DNA of 64,000 bases, from positions 5,642,001 through 5,706,000 of the forward strand of contig OZ020311.1 in NCBI GenBank assembly GCA_963971305.1. Direction: 5' to 3'. Numbering within the stretch: the first letter of the stretch is position 1; the number at the start of each line of letters is the position of its first letter. The position numbers and the translations under genes were made by a program. This document shows positions 35,565-48,895 of this stretch, piece after piece. Below the pieces are notes generated by a model. That model searched no databases. It was not told where the DNA came from and worked only from the letters and a program-made list of their open reading frames with translations. The stretch comes from Arcuatula senhousia. Its lineage: Eukaryota > Mollusca > Bivalvia > Mytilida > Mytilidae.

Positions 35565-37718
35565 CCAAGATTGCCCTCACGAAAAATAACAAAAGGAACA
35601 ATTGAAACAATGCCCATTGTTACATTATCCATATTTTTGTGTCTAGAATATTGTGTCATGTACATTCATAACATCCATAAAATCTATATAGTATCAGCCT
35701 CCATAAGTATTTCTAATGTATCAGGTACATTCATCACATCTCAAATTTGACAGACATTGTGAAAACTTAAGACGACAGATGACACTGAAACCTTGTTTAT
35801 CATCAATTAAAACAAACAGTATAAAGTTTGATAATATAATTAGAGAATTTTTACAGGTTTGGCAAACATTGACCACGGTAAATAATATAAATGTTTAGTT
35901 AAATAAATTAAAATGTCCAATATAAATTTTTGGTAAATAAATGTATAAGTGTTTAAATGTCAAATGCAAATCAATTGTACATGTATAAATATACATGTAT
36001 GTAAATGTAAAATGCAATTGAAAATGATAAATGGTTGATCGCCGACAAATAAATGGCAGATCACAAATGAGAAATGAGCAATTGGGACTTTTCAGAAGCA
36101 GATGACCCTGGAAGATCAGAGGCCATTGCCACAGTCCAGTGTTTCTGTATTTCTGTGTTAGTCCTAATTATGAAAATTAATCCCTTTATGCAGCGACAAG
36201 TGCCAAATTGACAGGGAAATCAGTGAGTAGCAGAAAATGATGGACCTGTCAACCGTCAATGAATTGGGGGTGGAGCTGCATTCAAAAACCCGTGGTCAAC
36301 TGCCAATATTATAAATGAAAAATATTTACTAGTACATAATGTCAAATAACTCCTTGAAATGAAACTGCACAACATCTTTCCAGAGCTGGTTTAAATTTAA
36401 TTAACAATTAATTCCCCAAATGTAATTCTTGCTTCTCATAATATGAAAATACAAATACCAAGACGGGTATAAACTGTTAATTTGGTTATGCATTACCGTA
36501 ATTGAACTACACTTGATAACTGTACATCATGTCCATGTGATATCACTTCCTAAATTCATAGATTTAGAAGCTCTTATTATCTCTTACGACAAATTCTGAA
36601 CAATAATCCTTCAACTTATCCACGAAAATCATGAGTAACCTGTAATTTAGACTTTTAGGTAAAGTGAGATATCTGCAAGGCATTTCAATGATCTTAGTTT
36701 CAACTTGTAAAATATGTTAGACAATTATAAATTTGTCTCAATGCAATTATGCTGAAAAGGATCAGAATCATGGCAGTTATTCCCTGCATACAATGCCTGT
36801 TATTTTATAACAAAGCTAATAGATCTTACTAATCTTTGCGACTATAATCACCCAAATAGTTCACCTATACTACATGTCCATTTTCAAATTTTTATACTGC
36901 CTGTTCATGCTTAAATGGTGGTGCTAGAACACACAAGTTATTTGTGCACTGTGTTGGGGGAATCTGCACGTCCCTTGCACGTTGAAGAACCCTGCTGCAA
37001 GTCACGATAAGAGTAGGACCCGTAGGATCCCCTGCAGGAGACTAAATTGCCTAACCGGACACCAATTTCCTGTGACAGTCAAAACTCCCAAACCTGACTA
37101 GCCTTTAAACCCCATTGCATTCACTTCACCCTTGTATCATGTTCAAGTATCATCCATTTCATGTTCACCTCTAGGAAATAGTCGTAATAGCCTGCCTGGG
37201 AGTAAGACCCTGATAAACAAACAACAGCTATTTCTAACTAATCACACAAAATCTTCCCTCTTTTGAATTTATTACTAATACTAATGAACTTACACAATTT
37301 AGGGTGAATGTCCCTAACATTCTTTTTGATATTTGGTATTAATTTTTAAACACAGAGTAAGTAACCAAAATTTCCCTATGTTGTTTATATAGTCAAGCCT
37401 ATTACTACATTTGGCCAATGAAACACTTTTGCATGCATTGCTATGGTTAATCACGTTAAGAGTGCAAAGTCATCACAACATTTGTATTGTAGGGTCTGAA
37501 AAAATTTAGTACATTTGTACCTGTTATGACATATAATACCAAATTAGACTGGAAGGTAATATTAGCAAATGTCCATTACATCTAGTGAGACATCTAATGA
37601 AACATGTTTAAAATAAAATAACTGGACAAATTACTATATAATCAGTAAAAATGCAATTCGTGTATTCCAATACGTTGAATACTTCATGACTATACAAAAT
37701 AATGACTGCTTTGAAAAA

Positions 37719-37812
37719 CTAATATAATTTATTAATGGCCTCTGCTGGAGTAAAAACTTTCCTAATATCCTTAACCCAAATTGTTTCGTATGGACTACCC
37801 TCCCCATCTGTA
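37719..37812 (-). CDS. Candidate terminal exon in the long-form insert
   Basis: On the minus strand, an acceptor-like CACTTTTTACAG precedes an open frame with protein-like sequence 'SPYETIWVKDIRKVF' and 'TPAEAINKLY' before a stop at 37719-37721. The product is unknown. A copy is at 44955-45048. It may belong with the exon at 39026-39140, but the splicing is not proved. Confidence 0.25.
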
Positions 37813-39025
37813 AAAAGTGCCTGTATTCTTTTCCCACATATGACAATTGATTTTATCCTTTATATATTAACATGATTAACATTTCTGTGCCTTGGTTTGC
37901 CTATCTGATGCAAAAAATTAATAAAGACTCCAGGTCCCCATTATGGTACCTGCATGTGGAATAAGTGTTTGCGACACAACCTACGTAATAGTGGAAATTT
38001 AGAACCCCCAATGAAAAACAAACAGCAGCCTTAAAAAAAAACCTGAGGGCACTACTTTGTATGTATGTCTGATTATTATGTGTATGTTGAGAGACTGCAC
38101 TTGCCATATATACAACTTTTTGAGCAGCAACTGTACAGGAGTCAGATGTAAATAATTGAAAATAATGAAGAAAAATGTCAAATTAAAACCAAAACCCCAG
38201 TTACAACAACAAAATTACTAGTTCTTCCATTTTGCTTCTCCAATCATCTCTATGTGTGTGCTTGTAGTTTAATATAGTCATGTACTTTGTAAGCATGCCA
38301 TTCCGGCTGTTAAATGCTTTTGAATCAATGCCAAAATTCAAATTGCAATATGATCTTTATGGCATGCATGGTTGTAGATCTCAAGAAATATCATAAGTTG
38401 AGTGCAATAATAACACACCTGTGTGATTTGAATACAATCCCTTGACATGATCGATTGATTGATTGATTTCTGCCTATTGTGCTGGCGGCGATCTTACACC
38501 CATCATAAGGACAAAAACCTAGGAATTTTTTAAGTTGAATTGGAAAATGCCACCTTTAGTTGATTGGAAAAATTTATTGACATGTAATCATCATCAAATA
38601 TTTCACAGGTCTTAATGAAAAATTGGCAGTACATGTATATAAATGTTACATGAGTTTTATGTGCAGGGCAGTCTTATTGTTTCAATTGTATTTACCAACC
38701 AAGGGCTAATCTATAAACTTATAAATTTTACTGGTTTGGTTCGTCACGTTTCGTGAAGACTTTAACTAATATTGTTTTGTAAAAATTTTTAAGTTATTAT
38801 TGGCCTTGGTAATAATTATGTGATAACCCTATCAGTCTAGATAATAAATATGTATCGGCATTATAAGCCTGGATTGGCTACAAAATAAATATGTATTATC
38901 ATTATCAGCCAAGATAATAACTATGAATCAACATTTAATATTAACCTTTAAATTAAAATAATCCTTAAATTCTATATGAAAATTATTGTGCTGTTCATGT
39001 ATACAATTGTATAGGTTAAAATTAC

Positions 39026-39140
39026 CTCTCATCTCTGTAGCTGTGCTCCTTTTGCTCATCAATTTCATGCTCCTTGTAGGTGCAGAATACTTACTTCCGA
39101 GTTCCTGTTTAAACTTTCGAAATACATGTAGCTTTAATAG
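39026..39140 (-). CDS. Candidate internal exon in the long-form insert
   Basis: On the minus strand, 115 bp lie between acceptor TTTCTGAGTTTCAG and a donor GAG|GTAATT. The frame is open and basic ('LLKLHVFRKFKQELG', 'KLMSKRSTATEMR'). An alternative strong donor GTAAGTAT occurs inside. No known family. The duplicate is at 46262-46376. Confidence 0.25.
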
Positions 39141-40850
39141 CTGAAACTCAGAAAAACATACTAATAAAGATACCAAATGTCTTCCAAATTATTTTCCTAA
39201 ATCTAAACAAGTTTAATCACTGTGGTTTTAAAAGCTTTATAATATGTGTCTATGCATACGAAACCTGCTAGATATGTTTACAGTACAATTAGCTATAACC
39301 CAAGTTCAAAATCCTCAATAACCATGTAACCCATACTAGTGGTTGTCAAATAATTACAATAAAATAAATAATGCTTATCTGTTATCTCTGACGAGCACAG
39401 CAATAAATATGAAATTAACAGTTAACGGACATTAAATCAAATCCTCTATTAGCGTGCAAAAATTGGTTAACCATACATACTTGTACATGTACTATAAAAA
39501 GGATGTAGTCTGATAAATAAAATAATTGTGATTTATTAACGTGCAAAAAGTGGTTAACCATACGTATTTGTACTAACAAAAGGATGTAGTCTGATAAATA
39601 AAACAATTGTGATCTAAAAAATTAATTATAATTGAAATCCTGCTGTTAGCTGTTTGTCAGTTCAGGGAAACTTTAATATTTAGGTTTCATTGATTCTTTG
39701 TCCCCACTTACACAGACGATCATGTCGATATATATTTACTTTAAGCCTGCTGTATATTGTTGTGTAAACATAACATTCATAATAGAAATAGGCGTCTATA
39801 GACTCGATTCACCCCTGCTACTTCGCTTTGATCCATATACTATACATAGAAAATAAAAACAATTTCATGTAAATTGTAATGTTTGTTTTCATTACACATG
39901 TACATGTGTATGTTACCTTCGTACATGATTATAAATTAGTTACTTGATTCAGTAAATGACGAATAATGATAACCATCGAATAACAGTTTACACGGATTAA
40001 ATTACTTAGATAAATGCAGTGTACATGTATTTCTTTTAACAATTAAGTTTGATTGCATTAAGATTATTTACAAAAACTTGCCCGACCTCTGGTGTAATAA
40101 CAAAAATAACTGTAGGTTTCTATCCACATGGTATGAAACAATTTCTTCCTAGCCCATTAAGTCTCTGTGTTCATCTTATAGCAGTGAGGTAGCTAAAGTA
40201 TTATTACTGTCACTGAAATGCAAACAACTATTGACAAATTAGTTACAGTATGTGTAATTAAAATTAACTAATAAATATATAAAATTACCGTGGTCGATTT
40301 ATGTACACACTGGACTTGTATTTATTATATGAATAAATTTGCAGAATTGCTATGGGACAATTATCACAGCAACATGTCATGTAAATTTTGTCAATGCTAC
40401 CAGTTGTTTATCTTCTACTTTCATTTTAAACGGAAGTGTATATTTCTCTTGTTGCCTAGTTACGAGACTTGTATTATGTACTGCATTTCATGTATATCTT
40501 TGTTTGAATAACGCAGCAATATTTTTTTTCTACTGTTTAATAAATTATATTTCATTTGATTTCGAATGCATTTTGTAAACATTAATTGATTCCGTGTCCG
40601 ATTGCTCGCTACATACAAGTTGTTCATTTTTTTGCACTCAAATTATTTAAGATGTTTATATTAATAAAACATCAACTTCTGTGCGCTAAATTCTGACGAT
40701 AAAGGACATGATTTTTTCGGATGTTGTTGGAGCTAAAATTTTACGTCTCGCTGGTCGAAGAAAAAGGAAGTTGTAAAGCTCATGCGCACTTTTTGTTTCT
40801 TTGGTTCTACTAAAAACGGTTCTACTGAAACCGAATACATATTTTAAAAA

Positions 40851-41658
40851 TAGGGCATGTAATGGGACATTAAATGATACCCCGCCACGTTATAATATCA
40901 AAAGTTCATAAAATTTAATTTCAATGTAGCCTATCTAGAAAACTGTTCTTCGGATCATGTTGGAAATTACACTTGACCTGTATTTTATTGTACTAAACAG
41001 CTGTGCAAAATATCATTCAAATCCTTTGATGCGTTTTCAAGTTATTGGTCCGAAACTCAAAATTTCATGAAATTTGATTTTTCAAAGTGGCCTATCTCGA
41101 AAACTATTTTTTGGATCATGCTGGAAATCGAACTTGACCTGTATTTTATTGTACTAAACAGCTGTGTAAAATATCATTCAAATCCTTTGACGCGTTTTCA
41201 AGTTATTGGTCGGAAACTAAAAATTTCATGAAATTTGATTTTTCAAAGTGGCCTATCTCGAAAACTATTTTTTGGATCATGCTGGAAATCGAACTTGACC
41301 TGTATTTTATTGTACTAAACAGCTGTGTAAAATATCATTCAAATCCTTTGACGCGTTTTCAAGTTATTGGTCGGAAACTAAAAATTTCATGAAATTTGAT
41401 TTTTCAAAGTGGCCTATCTCGAAAACTATTTTTTGGATCATGCTGGAAATCGAACTTGACCTGTATTTTATTGTATTAAACAGCTGTGTAAAATATCATT
41501 CAAATCCTTTGACGCGTTTTCAAGTTATTGGTCGGAAACCTTCGGGGGACGGACAGACAGACGGACAGACAGACGGACAGACAGACGGACGGACGGACAG
41601 ACACCGAAAAAAACTGAGGGTATAACATAATACCCTGCCACTTCGTGTGGCGGGGTAT
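40851..41658 (+). mobile_element. 808-bp pearl/HINE-like element with four 161-bp units, copy 1
   Basis: Boundaries come from the empty site 'attttaaaaaccaaata' at 34461 and 35486. The element lies between 'attttaaaaa' and 'aaaaaccaaata'. Near its left end is ATACCCCGCCAC; its right end is a hairpin 'taccctgccac'/'gtggcggggta'. Units of 161 bp start near 41061, 41222 and 41383, with a diverged one before. A GGACAGACAGAC microsatellite (41546-41602) precedes the terminal hairpin. Tandem core, microsatellite and terminal hairpin match the pearl/HINE elements of bivalves (family knowledge). Confidence 0.8.
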
Positions 41659-41727
41659 AAAAACCAAATACAAAGAAAAGTCACAGGCCACTTCGATAAA
41701 CGATTTAAATCAATAGAATTTAAATCT

Positions 41728-42000
41728 TCTTATTTGCAAAAAACTGCATTTTACCCCTATGTTCTGTTTTTAGCCACGGCGGCCATGTTTTTTTAAAAAT
41801 CAAAAATCCGAACAACAGTTTTGTAGGCCATACCCTAAAGAACAACTACACCAAGTTTGGTTTCAATTGGACTTATGGTGTCAGAGGATTTAACGTTTGA
41901 AAAAGTTTACGGACGGACGACGGACGACGGACGACGGACGGACGACGGACGCCAAGTGACGCCAATAGCTCACATGACCCTTCGGGTCAGGTGAGCTAAA
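41728..42000 (+). mobile_element. Right portion of the interrupted Helentron-like element
   Basis: Resumes with 'ttatttgcaaaaaactgc' exactly where 33514 stopped and continues through 'ccacggcggccatg' and a GGACGACGGACGACGG microsatellite. It ends in the hairpin 'agctcacatgacccttcggg'/'tcaggtgagct' and AAAA. The duplicate is at 48965-49237. Confidence 0.7.
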
Positions 42001-42039
42001 AAAGAACAGAATTCCTGGCTTCTCACCGAAAGCAAAGAT

Positions 42040-42740
42040 TATAATTTAGACGAACGTTATGAAAGCGTTCTGCAGTCGTCACACATGCGCTAGGCAAACG
42101 TCAAGTACGCCGGACGAACGCTATATATAAGTTTTGAATAAGTTTGTCGTTCGTTGCAGGTAGTTAGTGTGACGCTTTGTGGTCGTTCACCGAGATATTT
42201 TTTGAAACTTTTTACAGCGACTGCCAACGTGTTCCAACGTTTTAGAAAATTATTTGAACGTTCGGCACACGTTGGCTAAAACGTTATAGTGTGACAGGTG
42301 TCAGTAACTTCGAGTGATCCCAAGAGAGTATCTCTACGTCCCGTTACATGTAATTACTTGTTGTCCTTTTGTCTCAGATACTCTATTGTTGAATTGAACT
42401 TCTATCGATTTGATTTTTACTGTGTGTTAGTTTGTGCTTTGTTATTGATTATCAATAGGGGGAAGGTTGGCGCCAAAAAACTAGTTTAAACCTGCCACAT
42501 TTTTTATGTGCCTGTCCAAAGCCAGGAATCTTTATTAAAGCTTATGTTTGTATTAATTTGTCGAATCTATGTCAATTGTTTTTGTCAAGAAGAGGGTCTT
42601 TAGGATTGGACTTGAATCATATGTAGCTTATTTTTAATCCAGGGGCCATTTGAAAAAAAACAACAAGCAGCGACCGCTGGTCACATTTAAGGCTTCTTGC
42701 TGTTTTCCATTGCGGATGTTTTGAATTTACGTTTATATTG
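42040..42740 (+). repeat. ACGTT-rich repeat followed by the 'GCCAAAAAACTAGTTT' repeat
   Basis: 42040-42300 is rich in 'aacgtt' phrases and has GTCACAC near both ends, related to 31385-31570. 42470-42740 contains 'ggcgccaaaaaactagttta' and 'agccaggaatctttatt', related to 15185-15490. Both recur at about 49277-49980. Confidence 0.5.
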
Positions 42741-43824
42741 TAGGTTGTGTCGCATACAATTATTTCACATCTCATTTTCTTCTATTTCAAAAGTTTCGTC
42801 CCTGAAAACCTCTTTTTATCACTAGTTAAATTCATATCAAACTTCCAATTCTCTGTTTGAATTTTTCTCGCTGAATCGTGTGAAATACTTGCACTGTTAT
42901 CATTTATTGATTTCAGTCATATATCTGTCTTTTGCTATCTTCTCTGATTCTCGCAGTAAAAAAAATGTGAAGTGGGTCTCGATAATTATGAGAAGGGCTC
43001 GTAAGGTTCCCATGCAAGAGACTGAATATCCCGTCCCTACCCATCACTCTTTTTTTCTTACGCCAAAATTCTCCTCTCCGATTGGCCTTGTGACCATCTT
43101 TATTGTATCAACCCTTCATGTATATATCTCCCAGATGTAGCGGAAATCTTTCTGCTTGGGAGTAAAAGAATAGCTAACTTATTATTTACTCTATTTCATT
43201 GACCGGGTTTGTCACGGGTCAATTATGTTGGACTTCTTCTTTTAACTCTTAATATCAAAACACAGAGACACCTAAGCTCCACCCAACCTTGTAAATAAAA
43301 TAGGAACCACTAACCTTAACTTTTGTCCAAGTTTATACTGGCATAGATCATGCGACCTTAGAGTTGTAAGAAGTTTCATGTTGAACGTAATTTGCTTGCA
43401 TTTACAAAATTTTCTATATTTGAATTATAAGGCATTTTCCATCGGCCACATCGATAGAGAGGCGGGTGAGGGGAAAAGGGGTATGGTAAAAAAATCCCGT
43501 TGGTACAGCTACACCGTCAAACTTCAAGATTCTATATGACGAAGAATAAACCAAAAAGTATAAGTTTGTTTTACTTCTATTCTAATGCACAACAAACTTC
43601 CTTAGACAATACTATTCATATGAATGCCATCAAAGCTTATTACCGACAATGGTTAAAGCACACAAGAATAGAAAAATACGATGTATGATTTTTAACAAAG
43701 AAATAGAGAAAATGGTAGACTATATCATTTTTTATTGTATTTCAAAACTGTTGTCTACCATTTCTTTCTTTCTTTGACATTTCCATGAGTTTATCATAGC
43801 CGGTTATACCAAGTAAACACATAC

Positions 43825-44026
43825 CTGATGACTGACGAATCACGTGACATGGATCACAGACCCACGTTCGGCTACAATTTCGACCACACAATCCACTTTC
43901 GTATTTAGGGTTCGGGAACTTGTTAACAACCCATTCTGTCAAGCACACTGGCGACGGACAAGTCTGCCATTTGATGAAGACGATAGTAGAAAAACTGAGT
44001 GAAAATTTCATTAAAACATCTGCCAT
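43825..44026 (-). CDS. Signal-peptide exon of a TPM/MOLO1-like protein, copy 1
   Basis: On the minus strand an ATG at 44026 (or a second, five codons later) starts a hydrophobic leader ('FSLSFSTIVFI') followed by 'FPNPKYESGLCGRNC' and 'TWVCDP'. The exon ends at a strong donor, CATCAG|GTATGT, at 43824. Family knowledge: secreted or membrane TPM-domain proteins related to nematode MOLO-1 start their domain with a proline-asparagine-proline and a 'vCDP' motif spaced as here. The downstream exons are not found in the window. Function in mussels is unknown. The family call is from memory of the motif and unverified. Confidence 0.45.
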
Positions 44027-44810
44027 GACATGTGTGCTTTATTGACAGACTTTTAAATGATGAATTTATCGTCATAATATCTTCCAAACATATGTTAAAT
44101 TCTCGAGGTAAAAGCTTACATCCGGCATATTTCAAAATATACATAATGGGGATTACCCACCACAAAAACCATATGAATTGTATATACCTAAGGCTCGTTA
44201 GATGCATTAACATTCTGATGCTTGAATGCTTTATTTGATGCATTTTAAGGTAAAGTTTGTACAATGGGAGGCAACTCTCATTGTACAAAATTGCCATATG
44301 GGTCATTCTCAAAAAATGTCCATATTACATGGCAGTCAAAATATTTCCACGTATAATTGAGTTTAAACAATATCTTTTGTCTTGAGTAAAATATGCTCCA
44401 AGATGCACTTCTGACATAAACAAATAAACGCTACCTTCAAAAATGACATGACAGCGCAATTTTAAAACTCAAAAATTGACCAAAATCGTCTGTCCTATGA
44501 GTAATTTTTTAAGTTAAAAGTCCTTAAAAAATATGATAATGTGCAAGAAGACTATGGAAATCATGATGGGGTTTTCTTTGGACATCTATCTGTCTTATCT
44601 ATAAAATAAAATGGGACAGACATCATTGAAATTTTTTTTCTGGCGAATCAAAAAATGTCCCCTCTGAAAATGTCTTTGCTGTTACTGGTAGATAGAATTG
44701 AAGATAAATTGTACGTATATCCTTATCAGGCAACAAATAAGGACATGGAAACATCCAAACACATCCATTTATCTAAGTTACAGTTACATTTTATAGAAAA
44801 ATTAACATAT

Positions 44811-44904
44811 TGTAACGACCCGCCAAGGTTCGTTACGACAGAACTTGGTTGACTGGATGTATAGATGAAGTCTTAGACTCAATGACTTATATGAGACTCA
44901 AAAC
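44811..44904. mobile_element. 94-bp LTR stump at the duplication junction
   Basis: Matches the first 94 bp of the LTR at 52047 and, like it, is preceded by ATAT. It is cut off by the start of copy 2 of the 7.2-kb duplication. Confidence 0.85.
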
Positions 44905-47900
44905 TATGCGTTGAATACTTCATGACTATACAAAATAATGACTGCTTTGAAAAACTAATATAATTTATTAATGGCCTCTGCTGGAGTAAAAACTTTCCTA
45001 ATATCCTTAACCCAAATTGTTTCGTATGGACTACCCTCCCCATCTGTAAAAAGTGCCTGTATTCTTTTCCCACATATGACAATTGATTTTATCCTTTATA
45101 TATTAACATGATTAACATTTCTGTGCCTTGGTTTGCCTATCTGATGCAAAAAATTAATAAAGACTCCAGGTCCCCATTATGGTACCTGCATGTGGAATAA
45201 GTGTTTGCGACACAACCTACGTAATAGTGGAAATTTAGAACCCCCAATGAAAAACAAACAGCAGCCTTAAAAAAAAACCTGAGGGCACTACTTTGTATGT
45301 ATGTCTGATTATTATGTGTATGTTGAGAGACTGCACTTGCCATATATACAACTTTTTGAGCAGCAACTGTACAGGAGTCAGATGTAAATAATTGAAAATA
45401 ATGAAGAAAAATGTCAAATTAAAACCAAAACCCCAGTTACAACAACAAAATTACTAGTTCTTCCATTTTGCTTCTCCAATCATCTCTATGTGTGTGCTTG
45501 TAGTTTAATATAGTCATGTACTTTGTAAGCATGCCATTCCGGCTGTTAAATGCTTTTGAATCAATGCCAAAATTCAAATTGCAATATGATCTTTATGGCA
45601 TGCATGGTTGTAGATCTCAAGAAATATCATAAGTTGAGTGCAATAATAACACACCTGTGTGATTTGAATACAATCCCTTGACATGATCGATTGATTGATT
45701 GATGTCTGCCTATTGTGCTGGCGGCGATCTTACACCCATCATAAGGACAAAAACCTAGGAATTTTTTAAGTTGAATTGGAAAATGCCACCTTTAGTTGAT
45801 TGGAAAAATTTATTGACATGTAATCATCATCAAATATTTCACAGGTCTTAATGAAAAATTGGCAGTACATGTATATAAATGTTACATGAGTTTTATGTGC
45901 AGGGCAGTCTTATTGTTTCAATTGTATTTACCAACCAAGGGCTAATCTATAAACTTATAAATTTTACTGGTTTGGTTCGTCACGTTTCGTGAAGACTTTA
46001 ACTAATATTGTTTTGTAAAAATTTTTAAGTTATTATTGGCCTTGGTAATAATTATGTGATAACCCTATCAGTCTAGATAATAAATATGTATCGGCATTAT
46101 AAGCCTGGATTGGCTACAAAATAAATATGTATTATCATTATCAGCCAAGATAATAACTATGAATCAACATTTAATATTAACCTTTAAATTAAAATAATCC
46201 TTAAATTCTATATGAAAATTATTGTGCTGTTCATGTATACAATTGTATAGGTTAAAATTACCTCTCATCTCTGTAGCTGTGCTCCTTTTGCTCATCAATT
46301 TCATGCTCCTTGTAGGTGCAGAATACTTACTTCCGAGTTCCTGTTTAAACTTTCGAAATACATGTAGCTTTAATAGCTGAAACTCAGAAAAACATACTAA
46401 TAAAGATACCAAATGTCTTCCAAATTATTTTCCTAAATCTAAACAAGTTTAATCACTGTGGTTTTAAAAGCTTTATAATATGTGTCTATGCATACGAAAC
46501 CTGCTAGATATGTTTACAGTACAATTAGCTATAACCCAAGTTCAAAATCCTCAATAACCATGTAACCCATACTAGTGGTTGTCAAATAATTACAATAAAA
46601 TAAATAATGCTTATCTGTTATCTCTGACGAGCACAGCAATAAATATGAAATTAACAGTTAACGGACATTAAATCAAATCCTCTATTAGCGTGCAAAAATT
46701 GGTTAACCATACATACTTGTACATGTACTATAAAAAGGATGTAGTCTGATAAATAAAATAATTGTGATTTATTAACGTGCAAAAAGTGGTTAACCATACG
46801 TATTTGTACTAACAAAAGGATGTAGTCTGATAAATAAAACAATTGTGATCTAAAAAATTAATTATAATTGAAATCCTGCTGTTAGCTGTTTGTCAGTTCA
46901 GGGAAACTTTAATATTTAGGTTTCATTGATTCTTTGTCCCCACTTACACAGACGATCATGTCGATATATATTTACTTTAAGCCTGCTGTATATTGTTGTG
47001 TAAACATAACATTCATAATAGAAATAGGTGTCTATAGACTCGATTCACCCCTGCTACTTCGCTTTGATCCATATACTATACATAGAAAATAAAAACAATT
47101 TCATGTAAATTGTAATGTTTGTTTTCATTACACATGTACATGTGTATGTTACCTTCGTACATGATTATAAATTAGTTACTTGATTCAGTAAATGACGAAT
47201 AATGATAACCATCGAATAACAGTTTACACGGATTAAATTACTTAGATAAATGCAGTGTACATGTATTTCTTTTAACAATTAAGTTTGATTGCATTAAGAT
47301 TATTTACAAAAACTTGCCCGACCTCTGGTGTAATAACAAAAATAACTGTAGGTTTCTATCCACATGGTATGAAACAATTTCTTCCTAGCCCATTAAGTCT
47401 CTGTGTTCATCTTATAGCAGTGAGGTAGCTAAAGTATTATTACTGTCACTGAAATGCAAACAACTATTGACAAATTAGTTACAGTATGTGTAATTAAAAT
47501 TAACTAATAAATATATAAAATTACCGTGGTCGATTTATGTACACACTGGACTTGTATTTATTATATGAATAAATTTGCAGAATTGCTATGGGACAATTAT
47601 CACAGCAACATGTCATGTAAATTTTGTCAATGCTACCAGTTGTTTATCTTCTACTTTCATTTTAAACGGAAGTGTATATTTCTCTTGTTGCCTAGTTACG
47701 AGACTTGTATTATGTACTGCATTTCATGTATATCTTTGTTTGAATAACGCAGCAATATTTTTTTTTCTACTGTTTAATAAATTATATTTCATTTGATTTC
47801 GAATGCATTTTGTAAACATTAATTGATTCCGTGTCCGATTGCTCGCTACATACAAGTTGTTCATTTTTTTGCACTCAAATTATTTAAGATGTTTATATTA

Positions 47901-48086
47901 ATAAAACATCAACTTCTGTGCGCTAAATTCTGACGATAAAGGACATGATTTTTTCGGATGTTGTTGGAGCTAAAATTTTACGTCTCGCTGGTCGAAGAAA
48001 AAGGAAGTTGTAAAGCTCATGCGCACTTTTTGTTTCTTTGGTTCTACTAAAAACGGTTCTACTGAAACCGAATACATATTTTAAAA

Positions 48087-48895
48087 ATAGGGCATGTAAT
48101 GGGACATTAAATGATACCCCGCCACGTTATAATATCAAAAGTTCATAAAATTTAATTTCAAAGTAGCCTATCTAGAAAACTGTTCTTCGGATCATGTTGG
48201 AAATTACACTTGACCTGTATTTTATTGTACTAAACAGCTGTGCAAAATATCATTCAAATCCTTTGATGCGTTTTCAAGTTATTGGTCCGAAACTCAAAAT
48301 TTCATGAAATTTGATTTTTCAAAGTGGCCTATCTCGAAAACTATTTTTTGGATCATGCTGGAAATCGAACTTGACCTGTATTTTATTGTACTAAACAGCT
48401 GTGTAAAATATCATTCAAATCCTTTGACGCGTTTTCAAGTTATTGGTCGGAAACTAAAAATTTCATGAAATTTGATTTTTCAAAGTGGCCTATCTCGAAA
48501 ACTATTTTTTGGATCATGCTGGAAATCGAACTTGACCTGTATTTTATTGTACTAAACAGCTGTGTAAAATATCATTCAAATCCTTTGACGCGTTTTCAAG
48601 TTATTGGTCGGAAACTAAAAATTTCATGAAATTTGATTTTTCAAAGTGGCCTATCTCGAAAACTATTTTTTGGATCATGCTGGAAATCGAACTTGACCTG
48701 TATTTTATTGTATTAAACAGCTGTGTAAAATATCATTCAAATCCTTTGACGCGTTTTCAAGTTATTGGTCGGAAACCTTCGGGGGACGGACAGACAGACG
48801 GACAGACAGACGGACAGACAGACGGACGGACGGACAGACACCGAAAAAAACTGAGGGTATAACATAATACCCTGCCACTTCGTGTGGCGGGGTAT
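48087..48895 (+). mobile_element. Pearl/HINE-like element, copy in second 7.2-kb unit
   Basis: Duplicate of 40851-41658 with the same four units and microsatellite. Confidence 0.8.

Larger units (their letters stand above)
35565..41731 (-). repeat. Third, long form of the 1,025-bp unit with 4.5 kb of extra sequence
   Basis: 35565-36203 matches the first 639 bp of the unit with a few substitutions. The match breaks at 'gcgacaagtgc' and resumes at 40713 ('cggatgttgttggagc') through 41731 ('aaatcttctta'), with a pearl-like element inserted at 40851-41658. The intervening 36204-40712 is absent from the short copies, which instead have about 185 bp there. The long form may be ancestral and the short ones internally deleted derivatives, or the reverse. 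The 4.5-kb segment shows two candidate minus-strand exons (39026-39140, 37719-37812) and no recognisable transposase. Confidence 0.6.
37673..44908. repeat. 7,236-bp tandem duplication, copy 1
   Basis: Every landmark in this span recurs 7,236-7,237 bp later with only a few substitutions and one-base indels. It ends inside a 94-bp stump of the LTR (44811-44904) followed by a filler 'atg' and then the start of copy 2. Because both copies carry the LTR edge, the duplication came after the retrotransposon inserted. Confidence 0.9.

Noticed and set aside
41500..41691. 'SVCLSVCLSV' frame, duplicated at 48737
   Set aside because: Translation of the GACA/GACG microsatellite and the terminal hairpin of the pearl-like element.
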